Assembly: GCA_964452045.1 (NCBI GenBank)
Contig: CAYVKM010000084.1
Span: 1-16,102, forward strand
Length of the DNA: 16,102 nucleotides
Source of the DNA: CAYVKM01 sp964452045
GTDB lineage: Bacteria; Calditrichota; Calditrichia; RBG-13-44-9
Reading direction: 5' to 3'
Within the stretch, counting starts at the first letter, position 1; each line of letters opens with the position of its first letter. The notes under the pieces are model-generated. The model worked only from the letters and a program-made list of their open reading frames with translations, was not told the origin of the DNA and ran no database searches. Made by a program: the position numbers and the translations under genes. Shown here piece after piece: positions 6,687-13,508 of the stretch.

Positions 6687-8003
6687 CTACCATCCCACAT
6701 AGCGCAAGAGGTATTGAAAATATTTGCTTCCCGGAAATTGGGCGGCCAGAAACTGATCTCCCGGCTGGATGGTAACCGGACCTTCAAAATGATCTCCGTT
6801 TTTTTTGAGGAAAGTAAACTGGTCATTGCAGATCATGGCCACCTGTTCCGCACCTTTCACCCTGATCTTAAAATTGACCTGTTTGCCATTGGAGAGTCTC
6901 CGCTCCAATGGGGAATAGAGGAAAGCTTCATGATCGATAAAATCTGAGAAGATCTCCGGATACCCCAGAATCTGATGTCCCCGGGCACTGGCCTCCACCT
7001 GATAATCCATTACCCAGCGGAATTGATCGGATTCGTTTTCCCGCCGGGCATAGAGTCGCAGAATGTAAGTTGCGGTATATGGGAAAACTGCATTGATCTC
7101 AAAATATTTTCCGTTTCTCTGGACAAAGGTTAACTCCTGATCCTGCTTACTGTCTCCATGTAGGATCTGGGCCACCAGCTGGACATCCGGCGGACCTTCC
7201 AGTTTGATTTGCAAGGCTTGTCCCGATTCAATCCGATATTTCTCATGACTGACTGTTTCCAGGGCATAGGCAAAAAAGGTCGGTTTTACAAAGGCTGATT
7301 CCTCGAATTCCCGGCGACTGACTTTTCGGTCGAGCAATTGCCAGGGAATGTCCTTGGGGTAATGGGATTGGATAAACTGTTCCGGTGGGGTGAGGAAATA
7401 ATAGTCGTTTACCGAGCGGACAAATTGCTGATTGTCATCGATGTATCCCGCCCCCCAGGTGGCATCCAGCAATCGCCAGTCACCGTCAATTCGGACGGCG
7501 TTCCAGGCATGCATATTGTCCTCATCAAATAGTTTACCCATCTGATAATTATATCCTTTGGAATAACCGGGAATGAACTGAGCTTCCATTCCGGCCAGCT
7601 CGGCCATTTTTTTGAACAGGCTGGCATAACCACTGCAGACACACTTCCTTTGCTCCAGAATTTCAGCGGGTTCGGTAACGCTCTCGCTCCGGTTGCGATA
7701 GGCGACGATATCATAATCGATATTGGTGGTGATCCAGTGATAGATGGCCCTCACTTTTTCTTCCTGCTGGTCAAAAGGGCTTACCAGATAATGAGTAAGC
7801 TTAAGCAGATCGTTATCGGTAAAAGTGGGAATGCTTTCCACGTGCCGGTCCACCTGGTCATACTTTCCGCCATATAAAGGGCGAAGAGAAAAAATAAGGA
7901 CAATAAGTAATGGAAATACAGATCGGGAAATTGAAAATAATTGTTTCATAACTCTGTAATCGAAAAATCTCTCCCTAAAATTCTGGATATATTTTCGGTT
8001 CAT
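6687..8003 (-). CDS. exported KY-type transglutaminase-like protein
   Basis: The protein has a transglutaminase/protease-like core resembling the kyphoscoliosis (KY) peptidase group. The helix EEKVRAIYHWITTNIDYD precedes the catalytic Cys 123 in CVCSGYASL, His 165 in NMHAWNAV and Asp 180 in LLDATWG. The ~220 residues after the core look beta-rich, as in KY-group proteins with C-terminal Ig-like domains. A hydrophobic segment at residues 25-40 before LYGG indicates export. An alternative start at Met 19 (ATG at 7947-7949) would give a more standard signal peptide, but its GGGAGAGA is too distant; the first ATG has AAGAAG closer. The function may be protein cleavage, cross-linking or only binding. 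It lies 62 bases downstream of the methyltransferase gene on the same strand, possibly one transcript. Confidence 0.85.
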   Translation of the reverse strand: MNRKYIQNFRERFFDYRVMKQLFSISRSVFPLLIVLIFSLRPLYGGKYDQVDRHVESIPTFTDNDLLKLTHYLVSPFDQQEEKVRAIYHWITTNIDYDIVAYRNRSESVTEPAEILEQRKCVCSGYASLFKKMAELAGMEAQFIPGYSKGYNYQMGKLFDEDNMHAWNAVRIDGDWRLLDATWGAGYIDDNQQFVRSVNDYYFLTPPEQFIQSHYPKDIPWQLLDRKVSRREFEESAFVKPTFFAYALETVSHEKYRIESGQALQIKLEGPPDVQLVAQILHGDSKQDQELTFVQRNGKYFEINAVFPYTATYILRLYARRENESDQFRWVMDYQVEASARGHQILGYPEIFSDFIDHEAFLYSPLERRLSNGKQVNFKIRVKGAEQVAMICNDQFTFLKKNGDHFEGPVTIQPGDQFLAAQFPGSKYFQYLLRYVGW

Positions 8004-8065
8004 TTGATCATCTTCTTAATAAATCATTTTAGATAAATGAACCTCGCTTAAAAATCCAGTCTTGC

Positions 8066-8806
8066 TTATTTTTGCCCGATTACAATTAAACGTTTTGCCT
8101 TTTCATCGTAAGGAGTACCGGATAAATCCCCATAAACCTGAATTTTTTTAAATCCGGCGGATTTGAGCAGCTCAGACAACTCGGTGGCGGAATACATTTT
8201 AATTCTAAAGGTGTATTCATTTACTTTTGCCTCTTTGCAAATGATCCAGCGGTTTGCCAGGTAGTGCCAATCGTCGTCCGGTGTCCGTTCCTCCAGCCAG
8301 AATATCCCCTCGACCTCGTGCCAGTCACGGCTCTGGAAATTTCGCTTAACAATTTCCCGGCCCATTTGGTCGATGAGCAGATGGCCGCCGGGATTTAGTG
8401 CCTGATATATATTTCTGGCTGCTTTCAGGTCGTCTTGCGGATCGGAAAAATAGCCCAGAGAAGTAAACATGAGCAGCGCTGCATCAAATACCGCTTCGGT
8501 AGTATATGACCTCATGTCACTCCGAACAATATCTAATTCCAGAGACTCCCGTTGCGATTGTTCTTTTAGCAAATTCAGATAATATTCCGCGATGTCCACT
8601 GCTGTCACGTCAAATCCCCGGCGGGCTAGTTCCAGTGAATGGCGTCCGATGCCGCAGGCCATGTCCAGTATGCGGCTGTTAGCTGGTAACGATAGTCTGG
8701 CAATTATCTTATTCACCTCTTCGAAAGTTACTTCCATTCTTTCTTTATCAAAGAATAAAGGGGCAAAGTCTTCCCAGAATTGAGGATTTTCAAACCACTC
8801 GCTCAT
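8066..8806 (-). CDS. class I SAM-dependent methyltransferase
   Basis: This is a Rossmann-fold methyltransferase. Motif I, LDMACGIGR, is at residues 47-55 with the chosen start; the acidic motif II residue is in VTAVDIAEYY, followed by SDMRSYT and the LNPGGHLLIDQMG segment after motif IV. The substrate is unknown; the layout resembles small-molecule methyltransferases of the ubiE-like broad group. I chose the ATG at 8804-8806 because GGGAAA lies upstream at proper spacing. The ATG at 8819-8821 would add five residues but has no ribosome binding site. The TAA is 62 bases before the transglutaminase-like gene. The 200-base spacer upstream holds no gene. Confidence 0.88.
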   Translation of the reverse strand: MSEWFENPQFWEDFAPLFFDKERMEVTFEEVNKIIARLSLPANSRILDMACGIGRHSLELARRGFDVTAVDIAEYYLNLLKEQSQRESLELDIVRSDMRSYTTEAVFDAALLMFTSLGYFSDPQDDLKAARNIYQALNPGGHLLIDQMGREIVKRNFQSRDWHEVEGIFWLEERTPDDDWHYLANRWIICKEAKVNEYTFRIKMYSATELSELLKSAGFKKIQVYGDLSGTPYDEKAKRLIVIGQK

Positions 8807-9009
8807 AATATTTCCCGACATTTTTCATTTTACTATTTTCATTATTTAATACTGGCTTATCAAATTATAAAAATCTTATCAAAGTCACAGAGATTACGGA
8901 GTCAAATATTTATCAGACTTAAAGCTTTTTATCTTTGTTTAATTAGAGAACCCATTAAAATATAAGTATCTTCTAGATATGCAGTTATGGTTTACTTTCT
9001 TATTGGAAT

Positions 9010-9459
9010 TTAAATCCAGCGCCGGACTCTTTTCTTATAGGCTTGCCATTCCTCCCCGAAAGTCTCTTCCAGCATTTTTTCTTCTACCTGGATAAAAGTG
9101 CGGTATATGAGGACCATGAACAAAATGGCAATCAGAAAGGGTAAAATGGATCCCAGGAAAATGGCAATGCCCAGCAGAATGAGCACAAAACCGAGATACA
9201 TCGGATTGCGGGTGAACCGGAACAAACCATCGGTCAACAGCGCTGAAGATTCCTGAAATGGTTTGACTGTGGTATTTTGCTGCTTAAATGCATTATCAGC
9301 AATGATATTCATGGCAATCCCGATTATCGCTGGGATAAAACCCAAAAGTGTCCAGGGGAAATGAATAATTCTGAAAATCAGGACAAGAAAATGGATGGCA
9401 ATCATAAGCAGACTGGTCAGAAAAAAATAGGTTGGGGGTAAAAGTTTCTGACGTGTCAT
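9010..9459 (-). CDS. ICMT/phospholipid-type membrane methyltransferase
   Basis: This 149-residue protein has about four hydrophobic segments (roughly 10-30, 38-54, 88-100 and 104-120). It carries the C-terminal signature of the isoprenylcysteine carboxyl methyltransferase/phospholipid methyltransferase superfamily: LFRFTRNPMYLG at 79-90 (usually R-H-P-x-Y-x-G, with N here for H) and VEEKMLEETFGEEWQAYKKR at 125-144. These residues form the SAM pocket near the membrane surface. The substrate is unknown; bacterial members seldom methylate prenylcysteine and more often act on lipids or remain uncharacterised. AAGGA precedes the ATG. The SRPBCC gene ends 121 bases upstream, so co-transcription is possible but not compelling. 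Confidence 0.87.
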   Translation of the reverse strand: MTRQKLLPPTYFFLTSLLMIAIHFLVLIFRIIHFPWTLLGFIPAIIGIAMNIIADNAFKQQNTTVKPFQESSALLTDGLFRFTRNPMYLGFVLILLGIAIFLGSILPFLIAILFMVLIYRTFIQVEEKMLEETFGEEWQAYKKRVRRWI

Positions 9460-9580
9460 TTTAGTTTCCTTCTTGATTGAGTGGTCCTAGGTTGTTAATG
9501 TTTGAAGTAAAGTAGATCAAAGTTATTTAGTTTATCTTCTCCAAAAGTATTCAGAATCAACTGACCATTGAATTAACGGA

Positions 9581-9997
9581 CTATTTAAACGGTTCGCCTT
9601 TCCCGGTTTCACAATAATCTTTTAAGCTGCGCATATAATGTCCCCAGTGAAAATTGCAGGAAGCAAAAAAATCGGTCATTTCTTTCCAGTTGCCATGGGT
9701 AAAACGCAGACTGGTGTTTTCTCCATTCAGAATGAGCTCGAAATAAAAAGTGGTGCCGATCCATTCCTTATCTCCCATGATACATTCCCATTCCACTATT
9801 TTATAAGGCTCAAGCCGGATGATCCGCATTTTGTTGTGATATTGGTTTCCAAACTTAAATTCTGCAACCGAACCAACCTGCGGTTTAGCTATGGTTTCCC
9901 GGGTCCACCAGCTTGCCAGACCTTCCTGCTCGGTAATTGCCCGATACACTTTTTCCGGAGAAGCTTTTATGATAAGAAAGTGTTTGATTTCTGCCAT
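9581..9997 (-). CDS. cytosolic SRPBCC/AHSA1-like protein
   Basis: The 138-residue protein has no signal peptide and matches the SRPBCC (AHSA1/polyketide cyclase-like) pattern. It opens with IKASPEKVYRAITEQEGLASWW, then VGSVAEFKFG, RIIRLEPYKIVEWEC and TTFYFELILNGENTSLRFTH. It ends with the helix FASCNFHWGHYMRSLKDYCE that closes the cavity. The fold binds hydrophobic small molecules; many such bacterial genes are annotated only to family level. AGG lies before the ATG at good spacing. A promoter candidate is at 10091-10119 with a palindrome over the expected start site. A second, exported SRPBCC protein is encoded at 2718-3263, but the two are only loosely alike. Confidence 0.87.
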   Translation of the reverse strand: MAEIKHFLIIKASPEKVYRAITEQEGLASWWTRETIAKPQVGSVAEFKFGNQYHNKMRIIRLEPYKIVEWECIMGDKEWIGTTFYFELILNGENTSLRFTHGNWKEMTDFFASCNFHWGHYMRSLKDYCETGKGEPFK

Positions 9998-10076
9998 GGT
10001 AACCTCAGAATTTTGCTGTGTGTTATCTGAAACAGAGGTTTAAATAAATAACAACTGAAATTATACTGTTTAAACT

Positions 10077-10119
10077 GTGAATTTCACTAAAATATAATCC
10101 AATGAAGCAGGATGGTCAA
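10077..10119 (-). promoter_or_regulatory. promoter candidate with palindrome at the start site (SRPBCC gene)
   Basis: On the reverse strand TTGACC (10114-10119) and TATATT (10091-10096) are spaced by 17 bases. The expected start site near 10084 falls in a perfect 11-base palindrome, GTGAATTTCAC read on the forward strand (10077-10087), and GTTTAAAC (10068-10075) follows. The palindrome is placed where a repressor would act, but no regulator is identified. Confidence 0.5.
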
Positions 10120-10175
10120 GAATGAGCAAAGCCAATTTCATCGAAAATGATTACTAAATTTGGAATCTGCTGATA

Positions 10176-10520
10176 TTACGATTCTTTTTTTCCGCTGCGA
10201 TAAAACCGGATTTCCACTTTTTCGATGGTAGCCAGACCTTCGGTAATAGCATCATCGATAACCGGGATAAATTTTTCAATTTTTTCCAGGGTATCCACAA
10301 TTTCAATAATAATGGGCAAATCTTCCGAGAGTCTTAGTATTTTGGCGGTATGAATAATGCTATGAGCGCCAAATCCTTCCAGTCCCCGGAGAACAGTGCT
10401 GCCGGCGATATCGTTTTCTCTGGCTTTGCGGACAATCCATTCGTAAAGCGGCATCCCCTCGTACTTGTCGCTCTCCCCAATGAATATGCGTAAAAGGTGA
10501 CCCTTTTCAGGTAGTACCAT
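10176..10520 (-). CDS. DUF190 (PII-like) protein of the fluoride operon
   Basis: The 114-residue protein fits DUF190. The signature runs LLRIFIGESDKYEGMPLYEW (residues 9-28), then STVLRGLEGFG (41-51) and LPIIIEIVDTLEKI. The predicted fold resembles PII signalling proteins. DUF190 genes are often found beside crcB; their role is not firmly established, and a regulatory or ligand-sensing role is inferred. The ribosome binding site GGAGGA overlaps the crcB stop codon TAG, so translation of the two genes is likely coupled. The start is 11 bases past that stop. It would therefore be under control of the same riboswitch-led transcript. No clear terminator follows; the run of Ts at 10184-10190 is inside the coding region. 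Confidence 0.9.
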   Translation of the reverse strand: MVLPEKGHLLRIFIGESDKYEGMPLYEWIVRKARENDIAGSTVLRGLEGFGAHSIIHTAKILRLSEDLPIIIEIVDTLEKIEKFIPVIDDAITEGLATIEKVEIRFYRSGKKES

Positions 10521-10531
10521 CTTGTATCCTC

Positions 10532-10909
10532 CTAAACCATTTTTGAAAAAGCATAACCCAGCCAGACTGCACCCAAACCAAGCACCAGGTGAAGAGCCAG
10601 ATTTAAAAATGAACCCAATAACTGACCATCTCTGGCGAAGGTAAAGATCTCGTAGCCAAATGTAGAAAAAGTGGTAAAACCACCCAAAAATCCGAGGAAA
10701 AGAAACATCCGGGTTTCCGGGGTGAACAATTGCCGGTTTTCCCCAATTCCACTAAGGAAGCCAATCAGAAAACAACCCAAAATGTTAACTGCCAGTGTGC
10801 CATAGGGGAACCAGGGTTTTCCAAAAATCCGATGAACCGCGCCGCTGACCACATAGCGGGATATCGATCCGAAAAAACCACCGGCACCGATAAGCATAAG
10901 TTTGAACAT
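10532..10909 (-). CDS. crcB: CrcB/FluC fluoride ion channel
   Basis: CrcB (FluC) is a dual-topology dimeric channel of the inner membrane that expels fluoride. The 125-residue length and four hydrophobic segments match. Family signatures are GAGGFFGSISRY near the N-terminus (residues 8-19), the conserved Asn 42 in AVNILGCFLIG, and GGFTTFSTFGYE at 76-87, which contains the TFSTF pore/sodium-site motif. GGAG lies six bases before the ATG and falls inside a hairpin controlled by the upstream fluoride riboswitch. DUF190 follows with overlapping signals. A single crcB is normal; some genomes carry two adjacent copies, not seen here. Confidence 0.97.
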   Translation of the reverse strand: MFKLMLIGAGGFFGSISRYVVSGAVHRIFGKPWFPYGTLAVNILGCFLIGFLSGIGENRQLFTPETRMFLFLGFLGGFTTFSTFGYEIFTFARDGQLLGSFLNLALHLVLGLGAVWLGYAFSKMV

Positions 10910-10915
10910 TTCCAG

Positions 10916-10978
10916 CTCCTGTTTTTACAGCAGGAGTCATCAGCCTTTATGGCGGTCCCCGGTGGACTCCATCACCTT
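10916..10978 (-). promoter_or_regulatory. fluoride riboswitch (crcB motif) with RBS-sequestering hairpin
   Basis: Read on the reverse strand, GGTG (10973-10976) and CACC (10961-10964) form P1. The loop GGAGTC (10965-10970) can form the pseudoknot with GACTCC (10933-10938). A short GCC/GGC stem (10951-10953 with 10943-10945) matches P3 and is followed by the family's CTGATG element. These match the published fluoride aptamer plan with different, compensating bases in the pseudoknot. The expression platform is visible: CTCCTG (10931-10936), sharing bases with the 3' pseudoknot strand, can pair with CAGGAG (10916-10921), the crcB ribosome binding site. The two pairings exclude each other, so fluoride binding should free the site and turn translation on. 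The mechanism is inferred; the aptamer call is firm. Confidence 0.95.
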
Positions 10979-10991
10979 CAGTTTTCAATTA

Positions 10992-11016
10992 CCGGAAATT
11001 TATTCCGGATTTCCGG
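10992..11016 (-). other. 5'-terminal leader hairpin ahead of the riboswitch
   Basis: CCGGAAAT (10992-10999) and ATTTCCGG (11009-11016) form a perfect 8-bp stem around a 9-base loop. With the promoter at 11023-11051 the expected start site is 11016-11017, so the mRNA would begin with this hairpin about 14 bases before the aptamer. A role in RNA stability is possible but untested. Confidence 0.4.
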
Positions 11017-11022
11017 CCTGCT

Positions 11023-11051
11023 ATTATCGGGAATAAATTGTTCCGGGGCAA
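11023..11051 (-). promoter_or_regulatory. sigma70-type promoter candidate for crcB-DUF190
   Basis: On the reverse strand TTGCCC (11046-11051) and GATAAT (11023-11028) are separated by exactly 17 bases. Its position ahead of the riboswitch supports a leader of about 107 bases and constitutive transcription with control at the RNA level. Confidence 0.6.
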
Positions 11052-11110
11052 GCAGTTAATATCCATTCAAGGAATTTTAGTTAATGTATTAAAATCCGGC
11101 TTTATTTCAG

Positions 11111-11530
11111 CTATTCCTTTAATGTTCCTTCTCTTTTCATAATTTGCCGTACCGGTTCATTATCTGCAAATACCTGCCACTCCTGGATTCTGTCTCCCAG
11201 AACCACAGCCCGCCAGGCTGCCGGGACTTTCCAAAAATTCTCCGGTTTCATGTTACCGTCTGTGGTATAGGTACCGGAGGTCTCACCCAGGATTATAATT
11301 GTGCGACCAGAGCCATAAACTTCCCGAATCTCAATATGGTAATCCGGCATTATCTTCAAATAAGCTGTCCAGGACTGTTTCATATGCTCACTACCTTGAA
11401 TCACTTCACCCATGCCGTCAATGAAACGATGATTCACACTCATCATCCGACTGATGAGCTCTACATCTCCCCGGTTGATTGCATTGACAAAATCTTTTAC
11501 GATTTTTTGAATATAATCCGTGGTGTTCAT
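11111..11530 (-). CDS. NTF2-like (SnoaL-type) protein
   Basis: The 139-residue protein has no signal peptide and shows the NTF2-like pattern. A first helix (YIQKIVKDFVNAINRGDVEL) leads to the MMSVNHRFIDGMGEVIQG segment. A helix (GSEHMKQSWTAYLKIMPDYH) and beta strands follow (IEIREVYGSGRTIIILGETSGTY, then AWRAVVLGDRIQEWQVFAD). The MPDYHIEIREV segment and the WRAVV...IQEWQVFADN ending are typical of ketosteroid isomerase/SnoaL-like proteins, which are cytosolic and of diverse activity. It lies 20 bases downstream of the DUF6483-like gene and appears to be the last gene of the rsgA unit. No strong ribosome binding site is seen before the ATG. Confidence 0.86.
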   Translation of the reverse strand: MNTTDYIQKIVKDFVNAINRGDVELISRMMSVNHRFIDGMGEVIQGSEHMKQSWTAYLKIMPDYHIEIREVYGSGRTIIILGETSGTYTTDGNMKPENFWKVPAAWRAVVLGDRIQEWQVFADNEPVRQIMKREGTLKE

Positions 11531-11550
11531 TTTATGGTTACCGGCACAAC

Positions 11551-12207
11551 TTATTTTTTATCATTTGAAATTTCCCTCAGCCCCTCTTCCACTTCCAGGC
11601 GAGGCAAACCTCCCAGGACCAGATCGGCATCGCTCTTTCGCTGTAACCTCTGGTAAAATGCGATCCCGATAGATTTGATCTCCGGATAATCTGCTTCAAT
11701 TAACTCGAAAAGCAGATTATCAGCCTTGGCGTACTCACCGGACCATTCATAGTAACGAAATAATTTAAATTTAACTGATTGATTCAGAGAATATCCGTCC
11801 AGCACACTTATCAATTCAGTCACATCCTGTAAATATCCTGTTTCTTTAAAATCCTGAATTGAAAGGATAGCTTCCAGGTACAGGCTGAGGGATTTTTCGT
11901 ATAGTTCGCTGATGGATAGGTCGGTAGGGTCACTTATCTGCGAAATTTCTGCCTGTTCTTTGAGTAACCTGCCGATCACCAGACATTTGCCCGCTTCCAG
12001 CTGGTCTCCGATATGCAGCAGCCGGATTATTTCCTCCGCCGGCAGGGCCTTAATTATTTCCGGATCGAGTCCAACCAGGCTTTTCAGGGTAGAGTTAATC
12101 TGGACAACCGCTTGCTCGTACTCGCCATTTTTTTTGTGAAAAACAATCTGAACCAGAACCCGGGAGAGCTGTTCGATCATGCGCATGATATAATCGCTTC
12201 GGATCAT
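11551..12207 (-). CDS. DUF6483-like helical protein
   Basis: The opening (MIRSDYIMRMIEQLSRVLVQ) and the all-helical, repeat-like layout resemble the DUF6483 family, proteins of unknown function. I assign the family from memory of the N-terminal pattern, so this is moderate. Helical pairs through residues 85-195, including ISELYEKSLSLYLEAIL and YYEWSGEYAKADNLLFELIE, look TPR-like and suggest protein-protein contacts. There is no signal peptide or membrane segment. Its ATG is six bases after the rsgA stop (TGA 12214-12216), so it is almost certainly co-transcribed and perhaps translationally coupled with rsgA. Whether it takes part in ribosome assembly is unknown. Confidence 0.75.
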   Translation of the reverse strand: MIRSDYIMRMIEQLSRVLVQIVFHKKNGEYEQAVVQINSTLKSLVGLDPEIIKALPAEEIIRLLHIGDQLEAGKCLVIGRLLKEQAEISQISDPTDLSISELYEKSLSLYLEAILSIQDFKETGYLQDVTELISVLDGYSLNQSVKFKLFRYYEWSGEYAKADNLLFELIEADYPEIKSIGIAFYQRLQRKSDADLVLGGLPRLEVEEGLREISNDKK

Positions 12208-12213
12208 TTAAGG

Positions 12214-13275
12214 TCATTTCTTTTTATTATTTTTCATGACTCGTTTGATCATCTTGCCAAATTCTTTATCCCGCTTACGTTTTTCGATATAAGACATCCT
12301 ATAAAAGGCCGATTCTCTCCGGATCTTCAGAAAATTTTGATAGCGGTTTTCGTCCAGCTCCCCCTTTTGGATGGCTTCAAGCACGGCGCAGCCCTCTTCC
12401 CGGGTATGGGTACAGTCCGAAAAGCGACATTGTGCGGCATAACCATAAATATCCTCAAAGGTCTCACCTAAACCGGTATCGACATCAATATTACCCAGCT
12501 CCCGCATTCCTGGGGTATCAATAATCATGCTGCCGTTAGCCAAACGGATCAACTGCCGCCGGCTGGTGGCGTGCCGCCCCCTGTGGTCTTTCTCCCGGAC
12601 TTCCTTTATGGCAAAGCGATCTTCACCGATCAGTTTGTTGAGCAGAGTGGTTTTTCCCACTCCCGAGGACCCCAGAAGGCAGTAAGTTTTTCCCGGTTGA
12701 AAAGTGGCAAGCAAATGGTCTAGTCCGTCTTCAGTAATATTGCTGAATGGAAGAACCGGATAGTCCTTCCGGATTCTGTGCAGCGAATCCATTTTTTCCT
12801 CCCGTTCCTCAACCGATGCCAAATCGGATTTACTCAACAGAATAATGGGTTGAATGCCTCCTTCATTGGCAGTTACTAGGTATCGTTCCAACCGGTTCAG
12901 ATTAAAATTGGAATCCAGGGATTGCATGATGAAAGTATAATCCACGTTGGCGGCAATGAGCTGATAATCGATTCTGCCCGGATCTTTTCGTTTCAATACG
13001 GAACGCCGGGGTAGGATATGATGGATGATCGCTAAAGTGTTATGGTCAAAATACTGGACCACCACCCAGTCTCCCACCGTGGGGATGTCAAGACTGGATT
13101 CGGCCTGAAACAAAAATTTCCCGGTGGGTTCGGCCGGAACCTCTCCTTTTTCACTCGAGATTAAATAACTGTTCTTGTTCACCTCTATAACCCGGGCCGG
13201 TTTATACTCAGCCGGATCATATGATTTGAACTTTTCCTGAAACCAGATATCGAAACCCAGATTTTCCAGACTCAT
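12214..13275 (-). CDS. rsgA: small-subunit ribosome maturation GTPase RsgA
   Basis: RsgA is a circularly permuted GTPase that helps late maturation of the 30S subunit. Motifs occur in the permuted order: G4 as SKSD (148-151), G1/P-loop GSSGVGKT (202-209) and G3 DTPG (253-256). The GRHATS segment lies between them. Before them, residues ~25-95 form the OB-like RNA-binding domain. The zinc site at the C-terminal side is Cys 283, Cys 288, His 290 and Cys 296 in CRFSDCTHTREEGC. Length (353) is normal. The tail is very basic (KRVMKNNKKK), fitting rRNA contact. AGGA precedes the ATG. It heads a compact unit with the DUF6483-like and NTF2-like genes and is divergent from the F420-reductase-like gene. 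Confidence 0.97.
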   Translation of the reverse strand: MSLENLGFDIWFQEKFKSYDPAEYKPARVIEVNKNSYLISSEKGEVPAEPTGKFLFQAESSLDIPTVGDWVVVQYFDHNTLAIIHHILPRRSVLKRKDPGRIDYQLIAANVDYTFIMQSLDSNFNLNRLERYLVTANEGGIQPIILLSKSDLASVEEREEKMDSLHRIRKDYPVLPFSNITEDGLDHLLATFQPGKTYCLLGSSGVGKTTLLNKLIGEDRFAIKEVREKDHRGRHATSRRQLIRLANGSMIIDTPGMRELGNIDVDTGLGETFEDIYGYAAQCRFSDCTHTREEGCAVLEAIQKGELDENRYQNFLKIRRESAFYRMSYIEKRKRDKEFGKMIKRVMKNNKKK

Positions 13276-13450
13276 GATATATCCTAATAAAGATTTTCTC
13301 AGCTCATTGAATTCTAATATAAAAATAAATTGCTTACTTTCGGAAGAGTTTCCACAACAATGAAAAATTTTTTCCGGAACAGGTTCAAATGAGAATGATC
13401 CATCATTTTCCGATTGTCATAAAACGTCTACTTTAACCAAAAGGAACTAT

Positions 13451-13470
13451 CTTTAATACCAGCGTTAAAG
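13451..13470. promoter_or_regulatory. inverted repeat upstream of the F420-reductase-like gene
   Basis: CTTTAA (13451-13456) and TTAAAG (13465-13470) form a 6-bp inverted repeat with an 8-base spacer, 38 bases before the ATG at 13509. It could be an operator in the 233-base divergent spacer with rsgA. Short AT-rich repeats arise by chance. Confidence 0.25.
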
Positions 13471-13508
13471 TTAAATTAGAATTTGAAAAACAATAAAGGA
13501 GAAGACCT

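Noticed and set aside
8881..8906. Repeat resembling CACAGAGA...CGGAG intergenic repeats
   Set aside because: Too short and degenerate to support without other copies.
11144..11656. 170-codon forward frame
   Set aside because: Antisense to the NTF2-like and DUF6483-like genes, and its product shows no domain.
12013..12471. 152-codon forward frame
   Set aside because: Antisense across the DUF6483-like/rsgA junction; rsgA motifs show the reverse strand is coding.
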